Counted from the stretch's first letter, positions 18,935-29,060 are shown. The stretch is DNA of 29,814 nt from Chara braunii (GCA_003427395.1 BFEA01000686.1:361917-391730); one strand, 5' to 3'. The notes: generated by a model from the sequence alone, not told the origin. Numbers and translations are program-made.

Positions 18935-19150
18935 CCGCAGGAGGGAGGACGTCAAGCATGGACAAGAGAGAAGAGCAAAGCAGGAAAGGAAAGCTTTCCA
19001 AACAGGAAAGGTAAAAGCAAGGGCGAGGAAGGGAAGAAAGAGGGGAGAACAGGACAGGGAGACAAAGGAGAAACGAGCAGTGAAGACAATACTCAAGCAG
19101 GAGCCGAACAGAAGAACGGAACAAGGAGCGAGAGACAGAAAACATACAAG
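18935..19150 (+). repeat. Purine-rich tract right of PLE
   Basis: Long A/G-biased DNA (GGAAAGGAAAGC, GGAAGGGAAGAAAGAGGGGAG) matches the composition of the tract left of the element. The open frames through it encode only Lys/Arg/Glu-rich low complexity and are not treated as genes. Confidence 0.65.
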
Positions 19151-20219
19151 ATGAGAGGTAAGATCGTTCCTGTCAACTAACGCCGGCGGCAAAGCAGGAA
19201 GGGGGCAAAGGGACGAAGAGATCGCGCAAACGGACGAAAGGACAACGCGAAGACATCATCATCACACGAATCGCTAGGAAGCGCCACAACATTCCCCAAA
19301 AGCAAAATACGGACAACGCGCCTTTCGATCTTTAAAATTTTCTATGTTTAGTAGTTGCACGCGCCAGGATTCGTGAGATAGAGTATGAAGTAGACAGACC
19401 CTTTCACTGTAGCAGCGAATTCCAATTCAGCCCACTACTGTACGAAATCGGACAAAGAAAGAATACTTACTCCTTTCGTCATACTTGGAAAACAACCTAT
19501 AGACCGGCCATCGTCTGCACAAATTCGTCCGTGGGACAAGACATACCACCGGTAAATATAGCAATAGAGAAGACGCTACCAGGCGCCCGACTCACCAAAA
19601 GAATGGGAAGAGATAGGTAAAGGGCAAGGTTGGGTGGCACTAAAGCCCAACATTTTTGAAAATTCTTTCGCCTCCACTCGACAGTAATCAACACCGATTT
19701 TTTCACACCAATCCGAAAAGCTTCCAACAGCAAACACGAACAAAGTGTCAATCCTCTTGCTGATTCCTCAGCTTACCTCCCCACCCTAATCGACCACTCG
19801 CATTACCTTTTCTTATTTCTTTAAGTATTAAGCGTTATGGTCAGGTTATTATTCATCATTGAATATTTTAACCATTATTGACAGTTACTATTCTTCAGTT
19901 AAACTTATTTATTTATTTTAAATTATTTATTCATTTTTACTTTTATTTTTTAACGATCTGTTATTATTTTAACCATCATTTAACAATTCACCGGAGATTC
20001 CTTTTCACACATCAAATAAAGCAAATGCTAGAGCAAGCGGACTGACCTCAACAACGCTCCCCAACTTTCTCCCATCGAAGAACTACGCTTCAGCAGGGAA
20101 ACACCCTCGACTCACAGGTAGGGCCAAGTCCGCCCTTCTTCGGCGAGACTGAAAGAACCTAAGAGCCACGAAAGAAGGTGACCCGTTCTTCAACCAACTC
20201 ACACTCTAACACAAACGAG
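19151..20219. other. Non-coding, AT-rich intergenic DNA
   Basis: No protein-like frame was found. About 19795-20000 is strongly AT-rich, with repeated TTATTTATTT/ATTTAACAATT-like blocks. The last 200 bp or so may include the 5' UTR of the plus-strand LINE-C. No RNA gene was recognised. Confidence 0.5.
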
Positions 20220-20231
20220 TGCTGACTTGGG

Positions 20232-20769
20232 TTGGGAGCCTATGTGGAAAATCTCACAAACTCGGCAGCAGTCGACATGTCGGCTTCATACGCACAAGCA
20301 CTGGCACGGGACCGAGCAGGGGTCTCCTCCCAATGGGAAAACTACCCGATCTATCTCCTCAGGGGCAGAGTCCCAAGCGTCCCAGTCCACATCAAAGTTG
20401 GAAACAGAGCAAACACCGAGGCCGCTCGCATAGAGGGCGTTAGACTTTCTGATCAAGAACACACAGGTGAAAGCGAAGGTCAACATCATACATAAAACAG
20501 TCCCAGCTACCGGTGGCAAAGTAGAAATATGGGAGTACCCAGAAGAAGACAAGGGTAGTTTGAATGAAAAGCATGAGAGACACGCTGTCCTATTCAATTT
20601 TCCGCGCAAATGTTCAGACATGTCCCAAAACGACAAGCGAAGCTGGGTCAGGGACAAGCTCAAGGCCTTGCAGGGAATCAAAGACACAAAGCTCGATGTC
20701 ACTTACCACAAACGTGTGAAAAACACCGTCATGATTGTGAGCCTGGACTGCTCCTACGCGCATATCTGA
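20232..20769 (+). pseudogene. LINE-C ORF1 N-terminal fragments
   Basis: The first frame (ATG 20232) reads NSAAVDMSASYAQALARDRA and WENYPIYLLRG. Near 20440 the sense passes one frame over, to LDFLIKNTQVKAKVNIIHK, then KVEIWEYPEEDKG, HAVLFNFPRKC and SWVRDKLKALQG, ending at TGA 20767-20769. The HAV.FNF...W..DKLK..G order parallels KAVQFRF...KLKWIADILGKI in LINE-A ORF1, which supports homology. Frame changes near 20440 and 20760 make it non-functional. Confidence 0.6.
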
Positions 20770-21513
20770 TCTCCCTAGGCAGCCTTCAGTGCAAAAATGG
20801 GATAGTCACAATCACAAAATGGATGCCTAGAAGGGCTCCTCAACCTGACTCGTCTAGACACAGACAAACCATGTTGAGAACACAGTTGTGGGTCCAGTTC
20901 GATAACATGATGGAAGGCCTCCACAGTTTTGTGGAAAGAAGACTCGCTGAAGCCTACCCCAACAACCCGGTTATTGAATGGTTAGCTTCAGGTCCAGACT
21001 TTCTCGCACCAAATCACGACTCAAGAGTAGCTTGCTTACAGGTATCCTCTGGATCACCCCCCCCCCTTCCCAAATGAGTGGTTGTTCCAAAAGAACGGAC
21101 AAGATCTCACCGTATATCTCTCTACAAAAGTGAATCCCAGATGCGTCAAGTGTAGAGGAAAGGGGCATCTGGGCACCGATCGCAGATGCCCGTTGAACAA
21201 GGACAACTTCTGAAATGTCGGAGCTCAACAGTCCAACTTGATCGAATGTGAGACAAAACCAGGGCTGTGGTATGTCAACGACCCGCTGTACAGGGGTTAG
21301 GTCTTTGACAATACCTTGGATGAACCAAAATGGGTCTGGGTCCTCCAGGAAGAACCAAAAATCCAACCGGCCATATACCCCCCCTACGACAGCAAATGGC
21401 GCAGGAAAGGGTCCAAAAGAATAGAAGACAAGGACGGTTGGTTTTCTGAAACACGAGGTTTTGAACTCACAAGGGGTGGAAGAAGATAAACAAAGGAGAG
21501 ATTCGATGAAAGA
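20770..21513 (+). pseudogene. LINE-C ORF1 RRM-like end and CCHC knuckle
   Basis: One frame (to about 21060) encodes GIVTITKWMPRRAPQ and LRTQLWVQFDNMMEGLHSFV, the W.P....LWV.F pattern of DUF4283-like ORF1 domains. At the C-run 21054-21066 the sense moves to another frame: NEWLFQKNGQDLTVYLS, then the zinc knuckle CVKCRGKGHLGTDRRC (Cys codons 21142, 21151 and 21187; His codon 21166). In-frame stops follow at TGA 21211-21213 and TAG 21298-21300, with protein-like sequence (for example DEPKWVWVLQEEPK) continuing beyond. The knuckle spacing CX2CX4HX6C is the same as in LINE-A and LINE-B. Confidence 0.7.
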
Positions 21514-21596
21514 ACTCATCCAGGTGGGAGCAAGTGCAGAAAGAGCTTACCTTGAAAACATGTAGGTCAGAGGCAGAGTCTTTCAAACGCTGAATA

Positions 21597-22500
21597 ATGA
21601 AGAAGAAAAGACTGACACCAATCAGAAAAGGAATGACACAACAAAGGAAGGAACAATCACGCAATCAGATTCTGCGGTTAATAGAAGGACCACAAAAGCA
21701 CAAAGATGACGGCCTGAAAATGCTTAAAAGAAAAGCAGACAGGGACCTCCCAAAAACAGGAACCAAAAACCCAGGCAGGGCAAGAGGAACCGAAGATGGG
21801 AGCAAGGCAAAGACCATGAACCAAATGGATGAAGATGATGTGCACACACCAGACGGGCAAGAGCATGAAGATCACGATAGAGAGGAGGACATGGATGACG
21901 ATCAGGGTGGGCAGGAGGATCAAGGGTCCGAAAAGGAAAGCGAAGGCACAGGGGAAAAAGAAGGGGACATACAAAGGGAAGGAGAGGAGGGGAGAACAGA
22001 ACATGACCCCATGGGCATAGACCAGAACTCAATGGACTGGCTCGACGGATATGTTAAACAGCTGGAGAGAGAGTGGGAAGTCGAATTCGAAATCAGGATG
22101 GCCAATTTGAAGTCGAATTCGAAATCAGGATGGCGAATTTGAGGCACCTAATAAATCTGAAATCAATCACACAAACAACAGAACAACTGGAAACATTGTT
22201 CCCCACAAGCAACCCCTACGATACCTTGGAAAAGGAACAAGAATTGTCTGACTTTTTCCCATAAAGGTATGGTGACAGACTGGTACAATCAGAAGAACAG
22301 GACCAGAAGGAATACCAATGGCCCACCGGGTACAATCTGTCAGAAAACATCCAACAGTCCAAAAGAGAAAAGGGTCAAAAGGGTAAAACCGCCAACGCAA
22401 TAGAAGGAACAGAACAAGAAAGTGAAAGACCGATGCAACTTGACTTGAGGGAAGAACTGGGAAGACAGAAAGGAATCCTGAATCGCAGATCACAATCCTG
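21597..22500 (+). pseudogene. LINE-C ORF1 charged/acidic C-terminal region
   Basis: ATG 21597 opens a frame rich in Lys/Arg, then strongly acidic (DDVHTPDGQEHEDHDREEDM), then a helical WLDGYVKQLEREWEVEFEIR. A 32-bp tandem duplication (22078-22141) shifts the frame. After it the sense continues in the next frame with LETLFPTSNPYDTLEKEQEL and stops at TAA 22262-22264. Further protein-like sequence in that frame reaches TGA about 22499. No catalytic domain is visible. Low-complexity charged tails are common in LINE ORF1 proteins. Confidence 0.5.
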
Positions 22501-23080
22501 AGGGATCATAACAGAGAGACAATGGAGGGAACAAGGAATCTGAGAAGAATCACAGAGGGACAAAATCTAGAAATTGAAGCAGCAGCCAGATTGGAGAGGC
22601 AAAGGGGGGTACAATCAAGAAAGTCATCATTCCGTACCGATGGAACGATGTCCATAATGATTGGGAGGTGGAAATTAACAGATCCTGAGCCATAATTGCA
22701 CACCCATCCGGCGTCAGAAAGAACCCTAGCAAACGAAGTGACGGAAGACCACCCATTCGAGGCTCACATCTTGGGCCCCAAGCAGGATTGGCGCGAGGAA
22801 AGGAAAGACGAGAATGGGAATCTGCAGCAAAACGATCTGAGGCCATACCTAGCAAGATTCTCAATGTCCAGCAAACTGAAGGATCACCTTGTTTGGAAGC
22901 CATGGAAGGTGCTGGAGGTGATTCCCTACGGCCTCTTGGGTGGAGAAGTCTCAGCAGAGTGGGCTGCGGTAGCCGCAGCACTGGTTTCTTCACAGGCAGC
23001 CTCAAGGACATGAGCGCAAAGTTGGGGGAGCCAGCCAGGCAGGTTAGACTTTGCCACCCTGCCCCTGCAAACTAGAGAAC
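22501..23080 (+). other. Possible end of LINE-C, no clear domain
   Basis: Short plus-strand frames (for example ATG 22696 and ATG 22788) continue after the acidic region. One contains GWRSLSRVGCGSRSTGFFTG, which could be the degraded ORF1 end, but no motif confirms it. No ORF2 endonuclease start is visible. Confidence 0.3.
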
Positions 23081-23686
23081 CAATTGCAAAGAAAATAAGC
23101 AACAGCGAGATGACAAATTCCATGTTACATCATCACATTGAAAGGCAGATAGTCACACTGTGTCCAGAGAGCAGCATTGCACCAATAATACACCAATGGA
23201 GGTTCGTAGTACAGAAAACCAATGTCAAGGAGAGCTTCTCTCTCCGCCACAACACAAGAGTCCAGTCCCTTCACACTCCTACTTGGTGCTCAGTGCCCAA
23301 CCTACTCCTACACAGCTACGATCGACCTACTAATAGACAATGAACCTGTTGACATCAGCGGCAACCCGAAGTACTTGAAGATGTCGCCCATATGCAGACC
23401 ATCGCCAATACAAGGTATGTGCCCTCACATCATCCTCATCATCATCCTTCGCCCTTCCCTTACTTTACACCCACACATGTCCTCCCTTACACTCGAAGAC
23501 CACCCCTACGCCTCCATCCAAGCCCAGCCCGCTATGAAGGCTGGCTATGGCGCTGCCCTCAGCAGCGCCCTGCTTCACCACACGACCGCACATGCGCAGC
23601 CTCTTGCTCCCAATGCCAGCAGCCAGCCCGCGAGCTATCGCTCCAGCAGCACTGCTGCCAACCAGCAAGTGACCGAATGAATCTGC
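23081..23686. other. Unassigned stretch between LINE-C and gypsy
   Basis: A 152-residue plus-strand frame (23222-23680) is Ser/Ala/His/Pro-rich and looks non-coding. CATCATCC-like short repeats occur near 23430. Nothing recognisable was found. Part of it may belong to the gypsy 3' LTR if that is longer than estimated. Confidence 0.4.
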
Positions 23687-23689
23687 CAG

Positions 23690-24081
23690 GGGTGAGCTCT
23701 TTCCTTTATGGAAAGAGTTGGCCTGCTCGCGCAGCCTGGCTGCACTGGCCTGGGCCCAGAAGCTTCTAGAAGGCCCCAGGATGTTGCCTTTGCTCTGCAG
23801 CTACCGGGCCTCGTTCGGTTGGGCCTCCCAACTGTCAGTGTATGAGGTTGTGATTCACGCCCAGGGCCTGCATTCTTTGGAAAGGCCCGGTACGCCGTGG
23901 AAATGTCTTTGTTACTCGGCCTGTGTTTCTTTCAACCAACTGGCGCGTCACAACTGCCTGGACCCCAAATATGAAATTGACAGTCAAAGGCCTCTTGTGA
24001 TAAGTTAGGCCCGCCTTCACTTAGGGCGAGCACCACTGCAACTAGGGCCCCTTAGGCCTGCTGAGGACCCAGATCCTCGCA
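23690..24081 (-). repeat. Candidate 3' LTR of the gypsy element (outer end uncertain)
   Basis: On the minus strand, DNA after the polypurine tract begins TGCGAGGATCTGGGTCCTCA, and LTRs usually begin with TG. It lies about 40 bp beyond the pol stop, the expected place. No second LTR exists in the window to compare, so the inner edge is a guess and the outer edge (about 23690, near a TGAATC) is weaker still. Confidence 0.3.
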
Positions 24082-24095
24082 TTCCCTCCTCCTTT
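24082..24095 (-). promoter_or_regulatory. Candidate polypurine tract of gypsy
   Basis: The minus strand reads AAAGGAGGAGGGAA between the pol stop (TAA 24124-24122) and the TG that may start the 3' LTR. Polypurine tracts prime plus-strand DNA synthesis at this site in LTR retroelements. The assignment rests on position and composition only. Confidence 0.5.
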
Positions 24096-24121
24096 ACTTC
24101 GTTAGTCCTCCTAGAAGTCTC

Positions 24122-25322
24122 TTAGTCTGCAGGCATCTTCCCTTTTAGTTCTCTTTCATAGCCCGCTATCACTTGAGGTGTTGTTCTCAGGAGTTCTTCT
24201 TCCAGATGATGTCTGAAGCTCACACGATACTGCATTCTCGGTTTAGGAGGGCGCCCTCCGCCTCATGGTCGAGGAACAGGCATTACTCGATGCTCCACGA
24301 TCTGGTCGATGTCCACCTCGCCATCCATGGTTGGGGGCAGCATTGATATCCTTGAGGGAAACTTGTCAGTAGCAGCGAAAGGTGCCAACTTAGAGGCATG
24401 GAACACAGGGTAAGTTCGTAAGTGTGCAGGAATACGAATCACGTATGAAGGCCCATCCGGTTGATCTCCTACAATGTCCAAGATCTCCTAGGGCCCAAAA
24501 TACTATGGCATCAGTTTTCGTGAAATTCCCATGTCCTGACCCAGTTCAGATGACTTTATCCAGACTCGATCACCTACCTGAAAGTTAGAAGGCCGTCTGT
24601 GTTTATTCTCGGATGCGACCATAGCTTCCTGAGACTTCCTAATGTGTTCCACGGCCTGCTGCAGCATCTGCTCATATTTAACAGCAAATTCTATGCTGCC
24701 AGGTGGTGCAGTGGGTTGTCTTTCTGATAGCAAAAAGTCAAGTGTAGTTCTGGGCTTCCAACCAAGGTGCAATTGGTTGGGAGTCATACCTGTAGTACTA
24801 TGCATAACATTGTTGTACAGGCTGGCGACAAGAGGTAACTTCTCGTCCCAGTCATCATGACTTGGCTTAATATAATGTCAAAGCAGGTGTTGTACTACTC
24901 GGTTCATCTGTTCTACCTGGCCATTTGACTCAGGGTGATTCCCTGACGTCATTTGGAGCTTGGTACCCATCTGTTCGGCTGTCGCTTGCCACAGTTCGCT
25001 GGTAAACCTTGCATCCCTATCACTTACTATTGACGTAGGTAGCCCAAAATCCCTAACCTAGTTATCCAAAAACAATTTGATGACAGAGTCAGTTTTAGCA
25101 GTTTTTGGCATAGCGATCAATCTTGCATACTTAGTAAAGCGGTCCACTATCACGAAGACATGTCTCTTTCCAGACTTACTGGTCACAAGAGTATCCATGA
25201 AGTCCATGGACACACTCTGACCAGGACCTTCAGGAATCGACAAGGGCTTAATGAGCCCAAGCGGAGCCTGAGTCCTAGGTTTGTCCCTTTGGCAAACCTG
25301 GCAAGTTTCAACGTATTTTTTG
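24122..25322 (-). pseudogene. Gypsy integrase and C-terminal tail
   Basis: The zinc-finger Cys pair YVETCQVCQRDK follows the frame change at the T6 run 25316-25321; its His partners (HGATRHF) lie in the RNase H frame upstream. The catalytic core has DDE candidates in VSMDFMDTL, SDRDARFTSELW and NGQVEQMNR. It continues through MHSTTGMTPNQLHLGWKP and GDRVWIKSSELG, then YVIRIPAHLRTYPVFHASKL, usual for gypsy integrase ends. After that come an IVEHRV segment and RMQYRVSFRHH. No full chromodomain is evident. In-frame stops are TAG 25060-25058, TGA 24880-24878, TAG 24505-24503, TAG 24490-24488 and TGA 24265-24263. The end is TAA 24124-24122. Confidence 0.88.
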
Positions 25323-26235
25323 CATCTAGCATCATAGTGGGCCACCAGAACTTCTGCACTAGGTTAGCTGAGGTCTTTTTGTATCTGAAATGTCTCGTTG
25401 CACCGTGACACTCACCTAAAAATAAATCACGCAAAGACTCACTATTTGGGACACACAATCTTTTATTCCCTGCCTTCTCAAGAAACAGCAAGCCGTCTAC
25501 CATCGCAAATTTGTCCAAAGCCTTTTTGTCCTTTGCTTGGAATCTACGGATGATCTCAGACATAACTGGATTTTGCTGATAGGCTTCCACCAATGATCGA
25601 GTGAGATCGTTAGATATGCCAAATTCTGTAACCGACGCGCCGAGATAATCTGCCCGATGAGATAGTGCATCAACCACTTTGTTGTACTCGCCCATAATTG
25701 GATCAAGTTGATAGTCATACATGTCTATCACTTGAATCCACCGCTTGAGTGCGTCAGAGAGCACATGCTGTGTCTTAATCCAGCGCAAGGTCTCATGGTC
25801 AGATCTCACATAAAAGAATCTGCCGAGGAGATAATGTCTCCAGTGGACTAGTGCTCTATATAGGGCATAGAGCTCACGCTCATAAGTGGACTTTGCTAGT
25901 TCTTGAGATGGCATCTTCTTACTCATGTACTCGATAGGTCTCAACTTGGGCCCCTCCTTTTGCGCAAGGACCGCGCCTATGCCATATTGGCCGGCGTTTG
26001 TGGTCATGACAAATGGCTTATCAGGATCCGAAAGTTTAAGATCCTCATAGTGTGTCAGTGCATACTTCAGTTTCCTGAAGGTTGCCTCACACTCTTCAGT
26101 CCACTACCAAGGGGTGTCAAGTCGAGTTAGATCTGTTAATGGGGAAGCTATAGTACTATAGTTCTTAACAAACGGACGATAGTAGCCCGACATCCCCAAA
26201 AACAATCTGACCTCAGTAACAGTTTGAGGTCTGGG
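25316..26235 (-). pseudogene. Gypsy RNase H domain and integrase start
   Basis: This is in frame with RT, past TGA 26238-26236 and TAG 26106-26104. The tether FLGMSGYYRPFVKNYSTIA leads into RNase H: MTTNAGQYGIGAVLAQ, TYERELYALYRALVHWRHYL and FYVRSDHETLRW. The first catalytic Asp is replaced by Asn (codon AAC 25998-25996; TDAS is usual), a one-base G-to-A change. The other acidic sites (Glu in YERE, Asp in SDH) remain. Then follow KRWIQVIDMYDYQL, the HPES-type linker and HGATRHFRYKKT, the integrase zinc-finger His part. The frame is lost at the A6 tract (25321-25316), where one missing A explains the shift. Confidence 0.88.
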
Positions 26236-27160
26236 TCAGTCACGTATGCTGGCCACCTTGGCATCATCCGGCCTCAGTCCATCTGCTGAGATTTCATGAC
26301 CCAAGTACAAGATCTTGGTGCGACCAAACTCACATTTCTCCAAGTTAACCTTGTACTGGTGCTGTCTTAGGAGACCTAACACTGTTTTCAAGTGCTCTGC
26401 GTGCTCCTCTACAGTCCTACTAAAGATGAGAATATCGTCGAGGTACACGACGATAAACTTGTCTAAGTAGTCATGAAAAATCATGTTCATCGCGTGCTGG
26501 AACGTACCAGGTGCATTGCATAGTCCAAAGGGCATCACCACAAACTCGTACAGACCGTACCTGGTTTGAAATGCGGTTTTGTGTTGATCCTCAGGCCTAA
26601 TGGCAATTTGATGGTATCCGAACTTCATATCTATCTTGGTGAAGTACCGGCATCCCTGCACTCTATCCAAGAGGTCGTCGATGCGGGATAGGGACTCCGC
26701 GTTCTTAACAGTGATGGCATTGAGGCCCCTATAGTCAATGCACATCCTCAGGGTACCTCCCTTCTTCGGTACGAATAGGACTGGAGCGCCGTAAGGGGGA
26801 GGTACTAGGCCGTATCCATCCCTTCTCTGTGAGCTCCTTGAGCTGGCGGTGAAGCTCATCTAACTCCGCAGGAGACATCCTATAGATTCGTCCTCTAGGT
26901 ACCTTACTACCTGGGACAACCTCAATTGTATGGACAACCTCCCTTTCTACCACGCCTGTGGGCTCCTTGAAAAGGTCTGAATATTGTGCGACGACTGATT
27001 CTATCTCTGGGGGTGTTTTTACGGCCTCCCCTTCCTCAGAGACAAATACTAGATACATGCCCTCCTCGCGATTCCGCTTATAATAGTTAGAGAAAGACGA
27101 TGCACACATGCACCCGTATTTTTTATCAAACTGCTAGCTTTGAACTTTTGCAATCTAACA
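26236..27160 (-). pseudogene. Gypsy reverse transcriptase
   Basis: An upstream frame (to about 26800) carries YLVFVSEEGEAV, VAQYSDLFKEPTG and LHRQLKELTEKGWIRPSTSP, the classic lead-in to gypsy RT. At a C5 tract (26799-26795) one extra base moves the sense to another frame: PYGAPVLFVPKKGG, LRMCIDYRGLNAITVKN, motif A KIDMKFGYHQI, motif B FGLCNAPGTFQ, motif C VYLDDILIFS and YLGHEISADG. YLDD is at about 26445-26434. The segment stops at TGA 26238-26236, where Trp (TGG) of a D-W-P motif is expected. Sequence upstream of about 27160 no longer looks like gypsy, so gag-protease is lost. Confidence 0.92.
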
Positions 27161-27169
27161 GATCGGGCA

Positions 27170-28290
27170 GTGGGGGGGACTCTTTCTCTTCTCCTACCTT
27201 TGTAGCCTTTGCTTTTGGAATGTAGTTTTGGAGTGACCGGGCAGTGTTAGGATTGTGCGAGGCAGAGGATGGTTCTGTGTTATTTTGCCTCCCTCTTCTT
27301 CTTCCTCTTGGTTTGGTTTGCTCGAACCGACTGTGTCCAGCCCTTCCTGTCAATGTTGTGTTTGTGTTTGTCGTTTTGTACAGATGCTTCCCGGGTAGAC
27401 CCACGTGTGCCTTTCTGCTTTGGATCGTCCTTTCCCCAGCAGATCCATTTGCCAGGCCGGTCATCTGCATATGCCCTGAATACCCATCCTTCTAGTTCTG
27501 TTTCCTCCGGGTACCATCTCTCCTTGTCTTTTTCAGATGAGGAAAGAGTCCGAAAGACTAAACCTCTGATCTTTGTTTTCTGACTGTTCGGGCATGTGTC
27601 ATCTGTACATAGGTGACCCCTGAGTTTGCATGCATAGCACCATGGGTCCTGAGTATGGATGATGGGGACCCAGTACTCCTTACCTCCATGGGAGTAACTC
27701 TATTCCTTATTCAAGGGGAAGGGGAACTCCGGATCCCATTCCACCACCACTAGCAATGAGTCATCCCGTTTCTCCAGAAATTGTGGTAGGTCTGTGATGT
27801 AGCCTCTAACATGGGCTATCTCTTCCAGGTCCGCCAGGATAGCGCCCTGCACACAGAGGAGGACGAATGGAACTCCACCCAAAAGTCGGACCTCACGAGG
27901 AATTCCCGCTTCTTATCACTAGACAGGGGACTGGACGGGGACCAGGAGGCCACTGGCACTGACCTTCTCCTGAATTGTGGCACTTCGTTTTTGAGTAGGA
28001 TGTGCTTGTCAGTTGCGTAAAGTGCTACGACAATGATGCAGTTGGGTTTCTCCACTTCAATCAGGAAGTGTTCATGCACAAGTTGGCGCTCTGTTTTGAT
28101 CACAGCGATTGTTGATCAGTATCGGTGACAGTGCAGTGAGGAAGCGGAACTGCACAGCCTCGTGGATGAGGTCTTTGCATAACCAACTTATACACTCTGC
28201 TCCACAAACTTACTTCCAGAAAATTCCTTGAGGCAAATGGGGATCCACAGCGAATCGGCAGTTTTCTACATCTACCGTGTGTTGGCTGCT
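27170..28290 (-). pseudogene. LINE-B ORF1 fragment, related to LINE-A
   Basis: Minus-strand pieces match LINE-A ORF1 in order: VDVENCRFAVDP, HEAVQFRF, RQLVHEHFLIEVEKPNCIIV, DKHILLKNEVPQFRRR, RSDFWVEF, then (after a frame change near 27850) ILADLEEIAHVRGYITDLPQ, QFLEKRDDSLLVVVEWDPEF. A TAG (27702-27700) stands where LINE-A has Trp. Next is the zinc knuckle CYACKLRGHLCTDDTC (Cys codons 27639, 27630 and 27594; His codon 27615), then WYPEETELEGWVFRAYADD. About 40 residues are missing after AVQFRF relative to LINE-A. The fragment ends in a basic KRKKKREAK at a TAA near 27290 and runs into gypsy near 27170. It is clearly the same family as LINE-A but a separate, older or diverged copy. Confidence 0.85.
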
Positions 28291-28592
28291 GAAANGGCAA
28301 CCTGAGCTCAGTTGTGCCTGAGCGCATCCCAAGCCTGCTTCCGGGTTCCCGAAAGCAGAGAAGCAAAACAGGTATCCCTCCCCCTTATTTTCCCTCAACA
28401 GTTCAGATGCTGCTGTGGCCAAACTGCACAATCTGGGGCTTAGTTCCACAAGCAGGGGTTTAGATTGGTTTCAAGTNCACACCGGTTCATGCCATCCAAT
28501 CTGAACATCTCATGGTCGTACTGNGACCACGTTGAAAAATACTAGAAAGGAAGATGAAACCCCCNGTAGTGGGACTTAGCCACCGATCTGCT
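28291..28592. other. Unassigned sequence with scattered Ns
   Basis: Single Ns at 28295, 28477, 28524 and 28565 mark low-quality consensus. No protein-like frame or repeat was recognised. Confidence 0.4.
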
Positions 28593-28724
28593 GGTGCACC
28601 TAAGATGACGGCGGTGACACATAATTTTTTTTTAACAGTAAAGAGATTTATGGGCTGTGGAGCCTCACCAATTTTTTTTTAAGAGTAAAGAGATTTAAGA
28701 GTTAAGTTAGGTGCACCTAAGATG
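28593..28724. repeat. 15-bp direct repeats flanking a small T-rich duplication
   Basis: GGTGCACCTAAGATG occurs exactly at 28593-28607 and 28710-28724. Between them, two near-copies of a T9-AA..GTAAAGAGATTTA unit sit 47 bp apart (28623 and 28670). The arrangement looks like a target-site duplication around a short insertion, or a microhomology-mediated duplication. Confidence 0.7.
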
Positions 28725-28844
28725 CCAACTCAAGTCTGTGGAGTACAAGCGATGGTCCTGATGACAGAGCCTTGGATAATGTGACTGCTTGATGTCTCGA
28801 AGTCAACCACACAAGATGATCATGAGGGGAGGGAAAGGAGAAAA

Positions 28845-28846
<2 letters not shown>

Positions 28847-28912
<66 letters not shown>
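28847..28912 (+). repeat. (CA)n microsatellite
   Basis: About 33 perfect CA units, flanked by GGAGAAAAAG and TACAATTCTG. The TG-rich open frames on the minus strand encode only a Cys-Val repeat and are not genes. Confidence 0.97.
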
Positions 28913-28916
<4 letters not shown>

Positions 28917-29060
28917 ATTCTGCCCTCCATCCCCTTATGGTTTGAAATATATATGAATACATATGTATATGTGTAAGTGTGCCGCTTTGGCGGCAGACGG
29001 GTGTGTGGGCAGTTGGCGCTGAACCACATAAACGTGGCCAACCTTGCATTTTCTATTATA

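Larger units (their letters stand above)
20230..23080 (+). mobile_element. LINE-C: decayed ORF1 remnant of a second LINE family
   Basis: A chain of plus-strand frame fragments shows the order of a LINE ORF1: an RRM-like region, a CX2CX4HX6C knuckle, then charged and acidic segments. The endonuclease and RT are absent, so the element is truncated or interrupted downstream near 23080. It is only distantly similar to LINE-A ORF1, sharing the knuckle spacing and the W.P....WV.F pattern. The outer limits are estimates. Confidence 0.7.
23690..27160 (-). mobile_element. Ty3/gypsy LTR retrotransposon, 5'-truncated and inactivated
   Basis: The minus strand reads RT, RNase H, integrase and a C-terminal tail, the order that defines Ty3/gypsy. 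Gag, protease, primer-binding site and 5' LTR are missing: sequence upstream of about 27160 is LINE-B ORF1. There are seven premature stops (four TAG, three TGA) and two single-base shifts in homopolymers (G5 at 26795-26799, T6 at 25316-25321, plus-strand letters). The element is an old remnant that needs no host function. Confidence 0.9.

Noticed and set aside
18873-19154. 93-residue Lys/Arg/Glu-rich plus-strand frame
   Set aside because: It spans the pseudo-LTR edge and a purine-rich tract; its composition follows from A/G bias.
23222-23680. 152-residue plus-strand frame as a host gene
   Set aside because: It has low-complexity Ser/Ala/His composition, no domain, and no support from neighbours or a repeated copy.
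1590-26238. Reassignment of TAG to Gln (as in some ulvophyte algae)
   Set aside because: Some TAGs align with CAG, but others fall at Trp positions (27702 versus Trp in LINE-A; 24490 in gypsy), and TGA stops and frameshifts are also present, so decay is simpler.
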